From assembly GCA_023548195.1 (NCBI GenBank), contig JAJHZJ010000694.1, positions 2,820,501 through 2,884,500 on the forward strand: a stretch of 64,000 nucleotides of DNA. Direction: 5' to 3'. The notes under the pieces were generated by a model. That model was given only the letters and a program-made list of their open reading frames with translations. It ran no database searches and was not told the DNA's origin. Made by a program: the position numbers and the translations under genes. Below are positions 12,795-22,549 of this stretch, in pieces; within the stretch, counting starts at the first letter, position 1, and each line of letters starts with the position of its first letter. The stretch is from Bettongia penicillata ogilbyi (Eukaryota > Chordata > Mammalia > Diprotodontia > Potoroidae).

Positions 12795-13510
12795 GGTTGG
12801 TTGTTGTCCGTTCTCAAAGAAGACCAAAATGATCTTCTTTTGATTCAGGAATGTTGTCTCTTGACAGTGTCTCCTATATCATGCAGTAGATTCCAAATTC
12901 TTCAGAGAGACCTTGAGAGTATCCTTGTATTGCTTCTTCTCTCCTCCATGTGAACACTTGTCTTGTGTGAATTTTTTGTAAAATAATCTAGGCAAACATA
13001 TGTTGGACATTTGTACAATGTGGCCAGTCCATCAGAATTGCACTCAGTAAAGTTTGAATGCCTGGCATTTTAACTCTAGAAAAGACCTCTGTGTCCAGTA
13101 TTTCATCTTGCCAGGAAATCTTCAGAATCTTCCCAAATAAGTTCAAATGGAAGTGATTCAATTTCTCGGCATGGTGCTGGCATATTGTCCAGGTTTCACA
13201 GGCATACAGTAATGAGGTCAGTACAGTGGCTCTGTAGACATTCAGTTTGGTATGCAGCCTGATATCTCTTCTCTCCCACACTTTTCTTTGGAGCCTCCCA
13301 ACCACTGAGCTAACTCTTTCAATACATGTATCAATTTCATCATCCATGTGGACATCCCAGAAAGTGTACTGCCAAGGTAAGTGAGCTCATTCACAGTATT
13401 CAGAATTTCTCCATTTGCTGTAACTGATGATTCCATGTACGGATGATGTGACTGTGGTTGCTGAAGAACCTGTGTTTTCTTGGTGCTAATTGTTAGGTCA
13501 AAATTAGCAC
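12795..13510 (-). mobile_element. RTE-type LINE, C-terminal reverse transcriptase remnant
   Basis: The minus strand 13347-12988 encodes a 119-residue open piece with the RTE C-terminal signature: a VYRATVLTSLLYACETWT-like block, then HLNLFGKILKISWQDEI. A second frame covers 13436-13242, so at least one frameshift separates them. It is non-functional. Confidence 0.8.
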
Positions 13511-13559
13511 AAGCAGCGTAGAATTGACTTCCTCTGACTCAAACTCCTGTGACTTAAGC

Positions 13560-14230
13560 AGGTCACATAGGCCTATTAATGGATAGGAAAAACCTTCCTA
13601 TTCCATTAAAAATATATAAACAATACGGCATCTCAACCTAGAAGAAGTTTGGGTTTGCGGATAAAGATGATGTAATGAGATTTAGGATACAGATCACAAC
13701 CCATCTTTCATTCCTCCTCATCGTGCCTAACGCACTGCACAGGAATAGAAAGCACAATCCCTATAGTAGTCACAGGATGATCTAGGAGAGAGGGCACAGG
13801 TGGATGCTCAGAGAGGCCCGTATAGGTGCCCTGATCTTAGGGCACAATTGTCTTGAGTGTCTGAAGGGAAAAAAGTGGAATCTTGAATAGGCAAGGCATT
13901 GCAGGAGACAGAACCTAGGAATGTTGGATGATAATGGATGAAGGAGTGGCAGGTTGTGTGGGTGACTAGCCCTAAGATTATCAGATATGGGGAAAGTAGA
14001 ATATGCTTTCTCTTTCCACCCTCAGTTTAACTTTTGGGTTAATTCCATAGTCCCATTGGAATCATGCCACAGCCCACTGCAGAGAGGGGGAAAAGTGGAA
14101 CCATTGCCTAGAGCATCAAGTATCCTTCCAGGAACTATGGGAGGCAATCCCAACTGTATTCCTAGCCTTATTGCTGTCTCCTGAATTGTTGCTCCCAAAT
14201 ACACCTTAGCACCTGAGTGAGCAACATCTT
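13560..14230. other. No recognised feature
   Basis: Short frames on both strands around 13990-14200 have no recognisable product, no codon-level support and no splice context. Confidence 0.45.
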
Positions 14231-14249
14231 GAAGAGGTTGTCTTCATGT

Positions 14250-15185
14250 TATCACTTTCTACTTTTAGCCCTTTGCAATCTACCTCCCATACTTATCACT
14301 AGAGTAAAACAGTTCTCTTCAAGGTCACCAGTGATCTCTTTCCTGCCAAATCCTATGATCTTTGCTCAAAAATCATGAGTTATTTCTGCAGCATTTGAAA
14401 TTGTTGACCACTGCCTCCTCAATGCTCTATCCTACCTGGATTTTCACAACATTGCTCTCTCCGGTTTCATTTTCTACCTGACTGGCTCCTCTTTCTCAGT
14501 GCCTTTCACCATCAATTTCCTGGCTGAGTGCATGAGTGCTGCATTCTGGGCCTGCTTTTCTTTTCTCTTTGTAATTCTTCCTGCCCTTATGGGTTCAAAT
14601 GTCATCTCTAAAGAGATGACTCCCAAATGGACATATCCAGCCCTTATTTCATTCCTGAATTCCAATTTTAAATCTCTAACAGCCTGTCAGATATTTCCAT
14701 TTGGACATCCCACTTAACATATTCAAAATAGAACTCTATCTTTCCACTTAAACCAGTTTGCCTTCTACCTTCCCTATTTCTGTTCAAGGCACTGCCATTA
14801 TTCCACTCATCTAGATCTGCAGACTCAGAGTCAGCTGAGTGCCCATATGTGGCATTCTTTCTTTCTCTTAGTCTTTGCACATACAGTTTCTCTTGCTGGG
14901 AATGCTTTCCATCCTCGCCTCCACCACTTAGAATCACTCGCTCCCTTCAAGGCTCATTTCAAGGGTTTCTTTCTACAGGATTCCCTGATTCTCTGTTCTA
15001 AGGGCCTTCTACTTGAAATGATGTTGTATTTGTATTGTATATACTTTGTGTTTCTAATCTGTGAATGTGCTTTATCCCTGGAAGAGAATACAAGCTCCTG
15101 GTACTCTATGTGTCTCCAGTGCCTAGCACAGTGTCAGCATATGTTAATGATTAACCCTTGTGATTTGGTTCATTTCTGGAAGAGG
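14250..15185 (+). mobile_element. L2 LINE, 3' portion
   Basis: 'aattgttgaccactgcctcc' and 'tacctgactggctcc' from the RT region. The conserved 3' end follows: 'ctttgcacatacagtttctc', 'gaatgctttccatcctcg', 'gtgcctagcacagtgtcagc'. Confidence 0.8.
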
Positions 15186-15500
15186 GTCATCCTAGATTAA
15201 ATATGCTGGGAAAGAGGGAGGAGCTGTGCCCTTCCAGGCTGTAGGAGCAGAGTTGCCAAGGCCTGACATCTACTTAAGTAGTTTAGGGAATGCCAGTTTG
15301 ATACTGGTATTAGCAGCAACCAGGAGAAACTTGCTATGGGTGTGGTAAAGGAAAGAAGGGATTCCTGTGAATACAGCTGAATTTTTCTATTTCATTTGGA
15401 AGAAATGGGGTTGGTTGGTGCAAGTGGCACCTGGGTTTTCTGGTGTAGCCAGGTGTGGTGTAATTCAGAAAGAGTGGATTCTACCTTCCTTCTTTCTCTG

Positions 15501-17185
15501 TTTTCTTTCTTTCTCTCTCCCTTTCCTTCCTTCTTTTTTCCTTCCTTCCTTCCTTCTTCCTTCCTTCCTTCCTTCCTTCCTTCCTTCCTTCCTTCCTTCC
15601 TTCCTTCCTTCCTTCCTCCCTCTCTCCTTCCTTCCTCCCTCCCTTCCTTCCTTCCTTCCTTCCTCCCTCTCTCCTTCCTTCTTCCCTCCCTTCCTTCCTT
15701 CCCTTCCTCTTTCCTTCCTTCCTTCCTTCCTTCCTTCCTTCCTTCCTTCCTTCCTTCCTTCCTTCCTTCCTTCCTTCCTTCCTTCCTTCCTCCCTCCCTC
15801 CCTTCCTTCCTCCCTCTCTCCTTCCTTCCTTCCTTTTTCCTTCCTCCCTCCCTCCTTCCTTCCTTTTTCCTTCCTTCCTCCCTCCCTCCCTTCCTTCCTC
15901 CCTCCCTCTCTCCTTCCTTCCTTCCTTCCTTCCTTCCTTCCTTCCTTCCTTCCTTCCTTCCTCCCTCCCTCTCTCCTTCCTTCCTCCCTCCCTTCCTTCC
16001 TTCCTTCCTTCCTCCCTCTCTCCTTCCTTTCTTCCTTCCTTCCTCCCTCCCTCTCTCCTTCCTCCCTCCCTCCCTCCCTTCCTTCCTTCCTCCCTCTCTC
16101 CTTCCCTTCCTCCCTCCCTCCCTTCCTTCCTTCCTCCCTCTCTCCTTCCTACCTTCCTTCCTTCCTTTCTTCCTTCCTCCCTCTCTCCTTCCTTCCTTCC
16201 TTCCTTCCTCCCTCCCTCCCTTCCTTCCTTCCTCCCTCTCTCCTTCCTACCTTCCTCCCTCCTTCCTTCCTTCCTTTCTTCCTTCCTCCCTCTCTCCTTC
16301 CTTCCTTCCTTCCTTCCTCCCTCCCTCCCTTCCTTCCTTCCTCCCTCTCTCCTTCCTTCCTCCCTCCCTCCCTTCCTTCCTTCCTCCCTCTCTCCTTCCT
16401 ACCTTCCTTTCTTCCTTCCTTCCTTCCTCCCTCTCTCCTTCCTTCCTTCCTTCCTTCCTCCCTCCTTCCTTCCTTCCTTCCTTCCTTCCTCCCTCTCTCC
16501 TTCCTTCCTTCCTTCCTCCCTCCTTCCTTCCTTCCTTCCTTCCTTCCTTCCTTCCTTCCTTCCTTCCTCCCTCCCTCTCTCCTTCCTTCCTTCCTCCCTC
16601 TCTCCTTCCTTCCTTCTTCCTTCCTTCCTCCCTCCCTCTCTCCTTCCTTCCTCCCTCCCTTCCTTCCTTCCTCCTTCCTTCCTTCCTTTCTTCCTTCCTT
16701 CCTTCCTTCCTTCCTTCCTCCCTTCCTTCCTCCCTCCCTCTCTCCTTCCTTCCTCCCTCTCTCCTTCCTTCTTCCCTCCCTTCCTTCCTCCCTCTCTCCT
16801 TCCTTCCTTCCTTCCTTCCTTCCTCCCTTCCTTCCTCCCTCCCTCTCTCCTTCCTTCCTTCCTTTTTCCTTCCTTCCTCCCTCCCTCCCTTCCTTCCTCC
16901 CTCCCTTCCTCCCTCCCTCTCTCCTTCCTTCGTTCCTTCCTTCCTCCCTCCCTCCCTTCCTTCCTCCCTCCCTTCCTCCCTCCCTCTCTCCTTCCTTCGT
17001 TCCTTCCTTCGTTCCTTCGTTCCTTCCTTCTTCCTTCCTTCCTTCCTTCCTTCCTTCCTTCCTTCCTTCCTTCCTTCCTTCCTTCCTTCCTTCCTTCCTT
17101 CCTTCCTCTCTCCTTCCTTCCTCCCTCCCTCTCTCCTTCCTTCCTCCCTCCCTTCCTTCCTTCCTCCCTCCCTCCCTCCCTCTCT
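15501..17185. repeat. 1.7-kb (TTCC)n / (CCCT)n polypyrimidine tract
   Basis: By my reading 1,685 bases contain only seven purines (A at 16151, 16249, 16401; G at 16932, 16999, 17011, 17019). The basic unit is TTCC, interrupted by recurrent CTCCCTCTCTCC blocks that give a loose higher-order pattern. It ends about 104 bases before the promoter X-box. Long low-complexity frames on both strands (Ser/Phe/Leu/Pro on +, Arg/Lys/Gly/Glu on -) are artefacts of the repeat. The minus strand is (GGAA)n, a known substrate for ETS factors, and such mirror-symmetric tracts can form triplex DNA. Confidence 0.97.
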
Positions 17186-17288
17186 GCCCCAGCTGACAAG
17201 GAGGCCCCTCGCACGCTGCGGAATCTTTGCGTTCCGGCCCTCCGGGGCTGAGGGGAACGCTCCCGGGGACGGACCGGCGGCCCGTGCG

Positions 17289-17301
17289 GTTGCCTGGTAA
17301 C
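17289..17301 (+). promoter_or_regulatory. RFX X-box-like motif in TBC1D19 promoter
   Basis: GTTGCCTGGTAAC is an imperfect inverted repeat (GTTGCC, one spacer base, GGTAAC), the architecture bound by RFX transcription factors. It lies 134 bases before the ATG. The same motif with one change occurs at the matching place of the duplicated promoter (19211-19223), which supports it being a functional element. RFX binding is inferred. Confidence 0.6.
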
Positions 17302-17422
17302 GCCCGCAGAGTCCCGGTGTAGCGTCCACCAGGGCTGGCGTCCCCGCCAGGACCTCGGCCCCGGGGTCCCGTTTCCCCGCCGCAGCGGCTCGACCTGCAG
17401 CCTGGCCGGCAGCGCGGGGAAC

Positions 17423-17521
17423 ATGCTGCAGGAGGAGGAGGATCTGTCGCTGACCATCGCCCACATTGTCCAGAAGCTCAAAAGCTCCCGGCTCTATTCG
17501 CAGCTGGAGCGCCAGGCCTGG
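17423..17521 (+). CDS. TBC1D19: TBC1D19 coding exon 1 (residues 1-33)
   Basis: The ATG at 17423 lies in a CpG-rich segment and has A at -3. The 99-nt exon encodes 33 residues beginning MLQEEEDLSL and ending LERQAW, followed by a strong GTGAGT donor at 17522. It ends in phase 0 and joins exon 2, which starts ASLQKPE; this junction matches TBC1D19 as I remember it. Two further copies of this exon lie in the next 2 kb (18630-18694 inverted, 19318-19416 forward). This copy is the best match to the known protein, for example in its QLERQAW ending. The transcription start is not determinable by eye; the 5' UTR must lie between about 17190 and 17422. Confidence 0.93.
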
Positions 17522-18139
17522 GTGAGTGACGGCCCGGCCGGCCCTGCCCCGGGGTGGCCCCCTCCCCCCGCGGCGTCTGCCCGCTGCCTGCGGCGCCCAC
17601 CCCGGGCTTCCGAATCCGGAGGCCGCGCCTTTGTCCCCTGCTGCCTGCTCGGCGGAGCCTCGGGGACCTCTTTGTTTGTTAATCTGGGGAAGAAGGGAGC
17701 GAAGCGCCTTCATTTCATTGAAGGTCCGGGCTTCGGGGATGGGTGGATGGGTGGACGGGCGGTTCTCCCCAGGCTCCCAGGCTCTGCTTGTCATTCCGCT
17801 CCCAGTGCAACCTTTCAGCACCCTCCCTTTTTCGTTCTACCCCACCGACTGACTAGATTTTGCATCTTATTAAGAACACGTATAGTTCTTTAATTAAAAG
17901 AAAAGACTCATGTGTGCCTTTGAATTTGTACTTTGAGGTTATAGGCAATGAAATTTGTGAAGACAAGAAGGCAAGGTCATTCAGTTTTTGCTCAACTCTT
18001 TCTAGATAACTCTGTTTTAAAGAAAAATCTGTCTGCCCGTCGAATATTTGCAGTTCTGTCCCTTCTTTGAACCTTCAACAAATCCCCAATTTTGCTTTTG
18101 AATGATGGAGCACTAAATTTCCTTTTAAGAGTACTTAGG

Positions 18140-18725
18140 TTTATTCATTTGTATTAGTAAACATGTATTAAGTAGCTTAAAAAAATATTAAGCTTTGGCC
18201 TACTGTATGCCAGACACTGCCTAAGATCTGGTGATACAATTAAAGGCAAAAAGACTGTCCTCCGCTTAAACGATATGCAAACAACCATGTACAAACGAAC
18301 TATACACAGAATACATTTGGGAAAGGCTTCCTATAGAAGGTAAGATTTTAGCTGGGACTTGAAAGAAGCCAAGAGGCAGAAAAATGAGAAGGGAGAAAAT
18401 CCCTAGTGTTATGTATGTTTTAAAAACTTTTGTTTTTATTAATTTTTTTAAAATAAATTTACTTTTAAAAAGAATATGGGATGTCTCTAATAGCAGTGCA
18501 TCGATTTTTAAAAATTTAAAAAAATCCCAACAACCGAGGACTGCAGAAAAAGAAATGAAAATCCTATGAAGATTTGGGTAGAAACGGCTTTTCAAGGGAG
18601 GACTGATAATATACCAGGAGAATAATATTCCAGCTGCGGATAGAGCCGGGAGCCTTTGAGCTTCTGGACAGTATGGGCGATGGTCAGGGACAGAAAGTCA
18701 AAGAATATGGGAAACCCTTTATTTG
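18140..18725 (+). repeat. High-copy interspersed repeat (family R1) interrupted by the exon-1 fragment
   Basis: It contains the phrase pattern 'stay-length' repeats share here: tactgtatgccagacactg, then a 'ggaaaggcttcctatagaag' block, then 'gggacttgaaagaagcc', then 'aggagaataatattccag'. The same blocks occur at 540-850 (+), 3050-3235 (-), 12110-12230 (+) and 20285-20650 (+). I do not know the formal family name. The exon fragment at 18630-18694 splits it. Confidence 0.6.
18630..18694 (-). pseudogene. Inverted 65-bp copy of TBC1D19 exon 1
   Basis: Reading the minus strand, these 65 bases match bases 17443-17507 of exon 1 with 5 mismatches (about 92% identity). The copy lacks the start codon, the donor and all flanking promoter or intron DNA, so it is only an internal exon fragment. 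It sits inside an interspersed repeat. The left junction shares CCAG with the repeat, and the right junction shares GACAG. It cannot be a first exon itself, but its + strand is antisense to exon 1. Confidence 0.88.
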
Positions 18726-18748
18726 GTGTTTAGTGAAAGAGGTAGATA

Positions 18749-18857
18749 CAGGGTGACACAAAAGTCATAGGGCAGTTTTAAGCTAGTAAAAAGTAAAACT
18801 TTAAGCTTCTAAGCTACATTAAAGCCTAAAACTGCCCTGTGACTTTTGGGACACCTA
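18749..18857. mobile_element. Mariner-like MITE with terminal inverted repeats
   Basis: About 107 bp. The left end (CAGGGTGACACAAAAGTCA, then AGGGCAGTTTTA) is the reverse complement of the right end (TAAAACTGCCCTGTGACTTTTGGGACACC), giving a near-complete hairpin. TA dinucleotides flank both ends, and the CAGGGTG-type terminus is typical of Tc1/mariner elements. It has no coding capacity. It lies between the inverted and forward exon-1 copies. Confidence 0.75.
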
Positions 18858-19210
18858 TAATCCGAATGTATGGTACTTCCAGTCGCACTGCCTTGAGAAG
18901 TAGGCACCAGGTAAATAAATGCCGTACTAGAGAGGCGTTCCTGGACTACAGATGAACTTTTAAATTTTATTTCCATTTTAATGACTGCTTAATCTAAGAG
19001 TTGCTGCTTTTCTGTTGCCCTGCATTTCTGGGAAAATCTCTCAGACTGCGAGACAATTGTAAGGAAAAATGGGCACCCTCTTTAGTCTGGTGAAAGCGCC
19101 CCATTTCTGACCCTACCGGTCTAGGTTCCTTTCCTTCTTCGGAACCTTTGTGATAAGAGACTGTGGGCTTACAGCGGAACTCGGAGGATGAAGCGCACGC
19201 CGCGTCTGCA

Positions 19211-19223
19211 GTTGCTTGGTAAC
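19211..19223 (+). promoter_or_regulatory. X-box-like motif retained in duplicated promoter
   Basis: GTTGCTTGGTAAC differs by one base from the X-box at 17289-17301 and lies 107 bases before the ATG of the copied exon. Retention at 12 of 13 positions stands out against 67% identity in the adjoining exon. Confidence 0.55.
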
Positions 19224-19317
19224 ACGGACGCATCCCTTTGTTAAAAGGGTCCTGGAGAAGATTGTGGGGAGTTGAGGCTAACGTTCCCCTCCCCCCCTTC
19301 CCCAACCCCAGGGGAGC

Positions 19318-19416
19318 ATGGTTAAGGAAGAGACCGATCTGTCTCTTATTATTGTCCACATTGTTCAGGAGCTCAGAGGTTCCAGGCTGAGCACTCAGCT
19401 GGGATTTCAGGCTTCA
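19318..19416 (+). pseudogene. Open forward copy of TBC1D19 exon 1: alternative first exon or relic
   Basis: Begins with ATG in a strong context (AGCATGG). It runs 33 codons with no stop or indel (MVKEETDLSLII at the start) and ends at exactly the same place, before a consensus GTAAGT donor at 19417. Against exon 1, 66 of 99 bases and 20 of 33 residues are identical; 8 codons differ silently and 13 change the residue, including the last (W to S). It ends in phase 0, so it would splice in frame to exon 2. It could be a decaying duplicate or a working alternative first exon; sequence alone cannot decide. Confidence 0.8.
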
Positions 19417-19549
19417 GTAAGTGTGGGAGGAAGGCTGAACATTGTTGGGACTTTCATTTCCCACTCTGTTGAGAACCTCAGACTTGGAATATTCAATCTC
19501 GCGTTAGTTCTTTTTTGTTTCTTTTTTATCCCAGGTGTAGGATAAAGCA

Positions 19550-20280
19550 TCAGTACCACTTGTGTAATATTGCTAGCTTATCTCAGGTCTTGGACTTTGG
19601 GTTTATTTGGAAGTGAGGTTCATTTCATGACTTTAAATTTAATACAAGACTTATTGTGCCCTGTAGCATGATTTCAGTTTTTAGTACTAGGGTAAAAAGA
19701 TAGGAGAATTTAAGCATCAGTCATGTAGTTTCAAAAATTCAGTGAAGTTGTTTAATAGATTCTTCAGTGAAACATTTTTAGACTACCTTGTGTATGTAGT
19801 ATGATGCATGTTATTTATGTATCCATATATGTCCTTGCTTCTTTCCACTTGAATCTTTCTCTGTTTTAAAGGAAAAAAATTCTTTTTTCCCCATTTTTCC
19901 AAAGCTAGGATTCCATCAATTATCAGCTGTTCTCCAGGTTTTACAATCTTAGTTTTTTTAAAAAAAATTGTTTTAAGAAAATGCAGCAATGAGAATGAAA
20001 ACACAACCCTTTCTCTCCCTAATTTTAGTTTTACCTACATACTTGTGGTAATCTCATTAAAATTATTTAAAAGTATATTTGATTGTAACAAGTTAAGTGG
20101 AATAAAAATGTCACCAAGGAAAAATCCTAAGTGTACGTACTTTGAAATATGAAATAAATTTAAAAATAACACAATCATGGGTTTGGAAAATATCACTTTA
20201 GTTCACTTCTACAAGCATTGATATTGTAAATAAATCAGATATACCTGCATGGCCAAATCTGTACTTTTAAAAGATAATTT
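19550..20280. other. No recognised feature (intron 1)
   Basis: AT-rich intronic DNA downstream of the duplicated first exon. No further similarity to the promoter region. Confidence 0.45.
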
Positions 20281-20284
20281 GTCT

Positions 20285-20324
20285 TTATTAATCAATCATT
20301 TATTAAGCACCTACTGTATGACTG

Positions 20325-20360
<36 letters not shown>

Positions 20361-21080
20361 TTCAGTGAAGACAAAGACAAAAGTGAAACAGCCTCTGACT
20401 TCAAGGAACATACCTTCTTTTAGAGAGACAAGGTACTTATTTACAAAATAGATATAACATAGATACAAGTTAACTTTGGGAGGTAGGCACTAATAGTAGG
20501 AGAAAGGCTTCATGTAGTAGGGGGCATTGGCTCTGAGTCTTGAAGTAAATAAAAAAAAATTTAATACATGAAAGAGATGAGGAGAGAGTCCATTCTAGGT
20601 CTGGAGAAGAAACTGGAGCGTCATGTGGGAGGAACTCTCAGTGAGAAGGCTGGTTTGGCTGGTTTGATAATATGCAAGAATCAAATGTAATAAGACTGGA
20701 AAAATCACTGAACTGGTGAAGGTGATGGACTCTTCAGAATCATTTTTTAAGGAATAAAATAAAATAACATAGGATTGCAAAGAAACCAGTTATAATGAAA
20801 TAAGGCAATTTCTCTTTCCATCCAAGTTGACCCACTGAAATCCACTGACAGACCTCAGGCTAAGAATCCCTGACTTAAAAGGTGAGTGAACAGTCCTCTG
20901 AGGTCCAATTCTCAACTTTTATGACCCTATGGCTCCATACTGCCTTAAAAAAAAAAAGAAAGCAAATAGACTGAAGCTAAATTGTAAAAGGCTTTAAATA
21001 CCAAACAGAGAAAATTTGTATTTAATTCTAGACCTAGTGACTTAGAGTATGACTAATGGAGTGACTTAGTTAAATTTCAC
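20285..21080 (+). repeat. Family R1 repeat with internal (TG)n
   Basis: Begins 'tattaagcacctactgtatg', contains a TG microsatellite (20327-20358), then 'tgacttcaaggaacatacc' and 'gaaaggcttcatgtagtag'. Confidence 0.6.
20327..20358. repeat. (TG)n microsatellite
   Basis: About 16 TG units. Confidence 0.95.
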
Positions 21081-21149
21081 TGAAGCATGTTAAGATTACC
21101 TCATCTTTCATATATGCTTTTTATGTATCTCTCTATCGTGCTTGTTTCT

Positions 21150-22000
21150 TTACACCTAAAGAATCTTCCCTGTGTGGAGGATTGATTGACAGAGGGAGAG
21201 AGAATCCTGGGAGCCTAGCTAGTAGGCTATTGTAGTAAAGTGAGAGGTAATAAACTATGTGGCTATGAGGGTCGTAAAAATAACAAAATTTTGCTATTGA
21301 TTGGTGATGTGCAATGAATGAAATCAAGGAGTTGAGGATGACACCAAGAGTTTGAACCTGGATCTTTGTAAGAATGATGGTCAGGTAGAGGGAAGTTTGG
21401 AAGACTTGTGGGTTTGGGGAAAAAGGCAGTGATTTCTGTTGAGTTCGAGACTTAGAAGAGCTGTCCAGTTTTTAACTGGGAGAGACCCTAGGACTCTCTG
21501 TTATATAGATCTAGGAGTTATTAACATAGAATTAGTTAATCCCATGTAAGCTGATGAGAGAGAAAAATAGATACAAAGAAACATCAAGACAGATATATAG
21601 ATAGCCATAGACATAGATAAACCAAGTACACCCAGAACATAGGTACATCCTCAGTCATGTAATATGAAAGGTAATAAAGTAGAGAAGATTGAGGAGAAAT
21701 TAAACAGGTAGAAGGAACACTAAGGGACAGCAGTGACATAGACATGGAGAAGGGAGGGAAGAGAGGATGGTCAGCAGTGACAATATGTGTCTGTGGGTAC
21801 AAATCTTGAGGGATTGAGAAGGATGTGAACTGAGAGTAAAGCCATCAGATTTAGTCTTTAAGAGATCTTTGGTGATTTTAGAGGAAGCATTTTCATTTGA
21901 ATTATGAGATCAGAAGCCAGATTGCAAAAGGATTGAGAAGAGAATGAGAACAGAAGTGGAAGCAACAAGGATAGAAAACTATTTTTATAAAAGTGTGACT
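21150..22000 (+). repeat. Unassigned purine-rich interspersed repeat
   Basis: Purine-rich text of the same style as 50870-51560 ('aggctattgtagtaaagtga', 'gagttgaggatgacaccaag'). It is probably the continuation of the R1-type element. It has no coding potential. Confidence 0.4.
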
Positions 22001-22079
22001 GAAAAAGTCATTTAACCTGTCTTGGCCTCTGTTTCTTTAGATTGAGGAAGCTACATTATATGGTCTCTAGGATGCCTCT

Positions 22080-22350
22080 TAGCTCTTTTTTGATCTGTGA
22101 TCCATATTCGCATCCTTAGGATTGCCTTATTCTCCTCTCTCATTTCTCAGATTCAGTCAGTTACAAAATCTTTTATTGATTCTACTTATGCAATACCTTT
22201 TGTATCTATCTCTTCTTCTATTTTCCAAGTCCCTTCATCACTTCTAACAGATCTTTCTGCTATTTTCCCCTTCTTTCTATTCCCTAAACCATTTTTCATT
22301 TTTTTCTTTTTAGACAGGACTCTGTGGAGGGAGCTTTCTCTATCAATGTA
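22080..22350 (+). mobile_element. Possible degraded L2 fragment
   Basis: 'attcagtcagttacaaaatc' aligns loosely with the L2 3' ORF. Weak evidence. Confidence 0.3.
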
Positions 22351-22384
22351 GATTCATACTTACCTTCTCTGCAATTTATAATCT

Positions 22385-22545
22385 TAGAGTGTTGTCCGGG
22401 GTGCTGAAAGATTAAGAGACTTTCTCAGGATCACTCAGCCAGTCTGTGTCATTGGTGGGACTTGAATCCAGGTCTTTGTGTCTTCTAAGTTTCTCTCTAT
22501 CCATTATGCCATGTGACCTCTATTAACACAATATACTGCGTATTA
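22385..22545 (-). repeat. MIR-type SINE fragment
   Basis: The complement shows the usual order: 'ggatcactcagccagtctgt', 'gggacttgaatccaggtctt', 'ctatccattatgccatgtga'. Confidence 0.6.
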
Positions 22546-22549
22546 TAAT

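Larger units (their letters stand above)
17190..17660 (+). promoter_or_regulatory. CpG-rich promoter/5' UTR of TBC1D19
   Basis: Abrupt switch from the pyrimidine tract to GC-rich DNA with frequent CpG, spanning exon 1 and the start of intron 1. No TATA box is evident. It contains an RFX-like X-box (17289-17301) and ETS-type cores: CGGAA at 17219-17223 and TTCCGG at 17232-17237. It is typical of a housekeeping-type CpG-island promoter. The exact start site is unknown. Confidence 0.8.
19138..19422 (+). promoter_or_regulatory. Diverged second copy of TBC1D19 promoter plus first exon
   Basis: Collinear with 17217-17525. A 15-base block at 19138-19152 matches 17217-17231 in 12 positions. The X-box recurs at 19211-19223, 73 bases further on (72 in the original). 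The ATG context (GGGGAGC versus GGGGAAC) and the whole 99-nt exon follow. CpG content is lower than in the original promoter. The duplicated segment is roughly 290-310 bp, and I see no similarity beyond the donor. Confidence 0.8.

Noticed and set aside
12988..13436. Reverse-transcriptase-like protein on the minus strand
   Set aside because: A frameshifted C-terminal fragment of an RTE-type LINE, not a host gene.
15367..17821. Three very long open frames (609, 634 and 524 codons) across the pyrimidine tract on both strands
   Set aside because: They are the translation of (TTCC)n/(GGAA)n simple repeat; open frames are expected because such repeats rarely contain stop codons.
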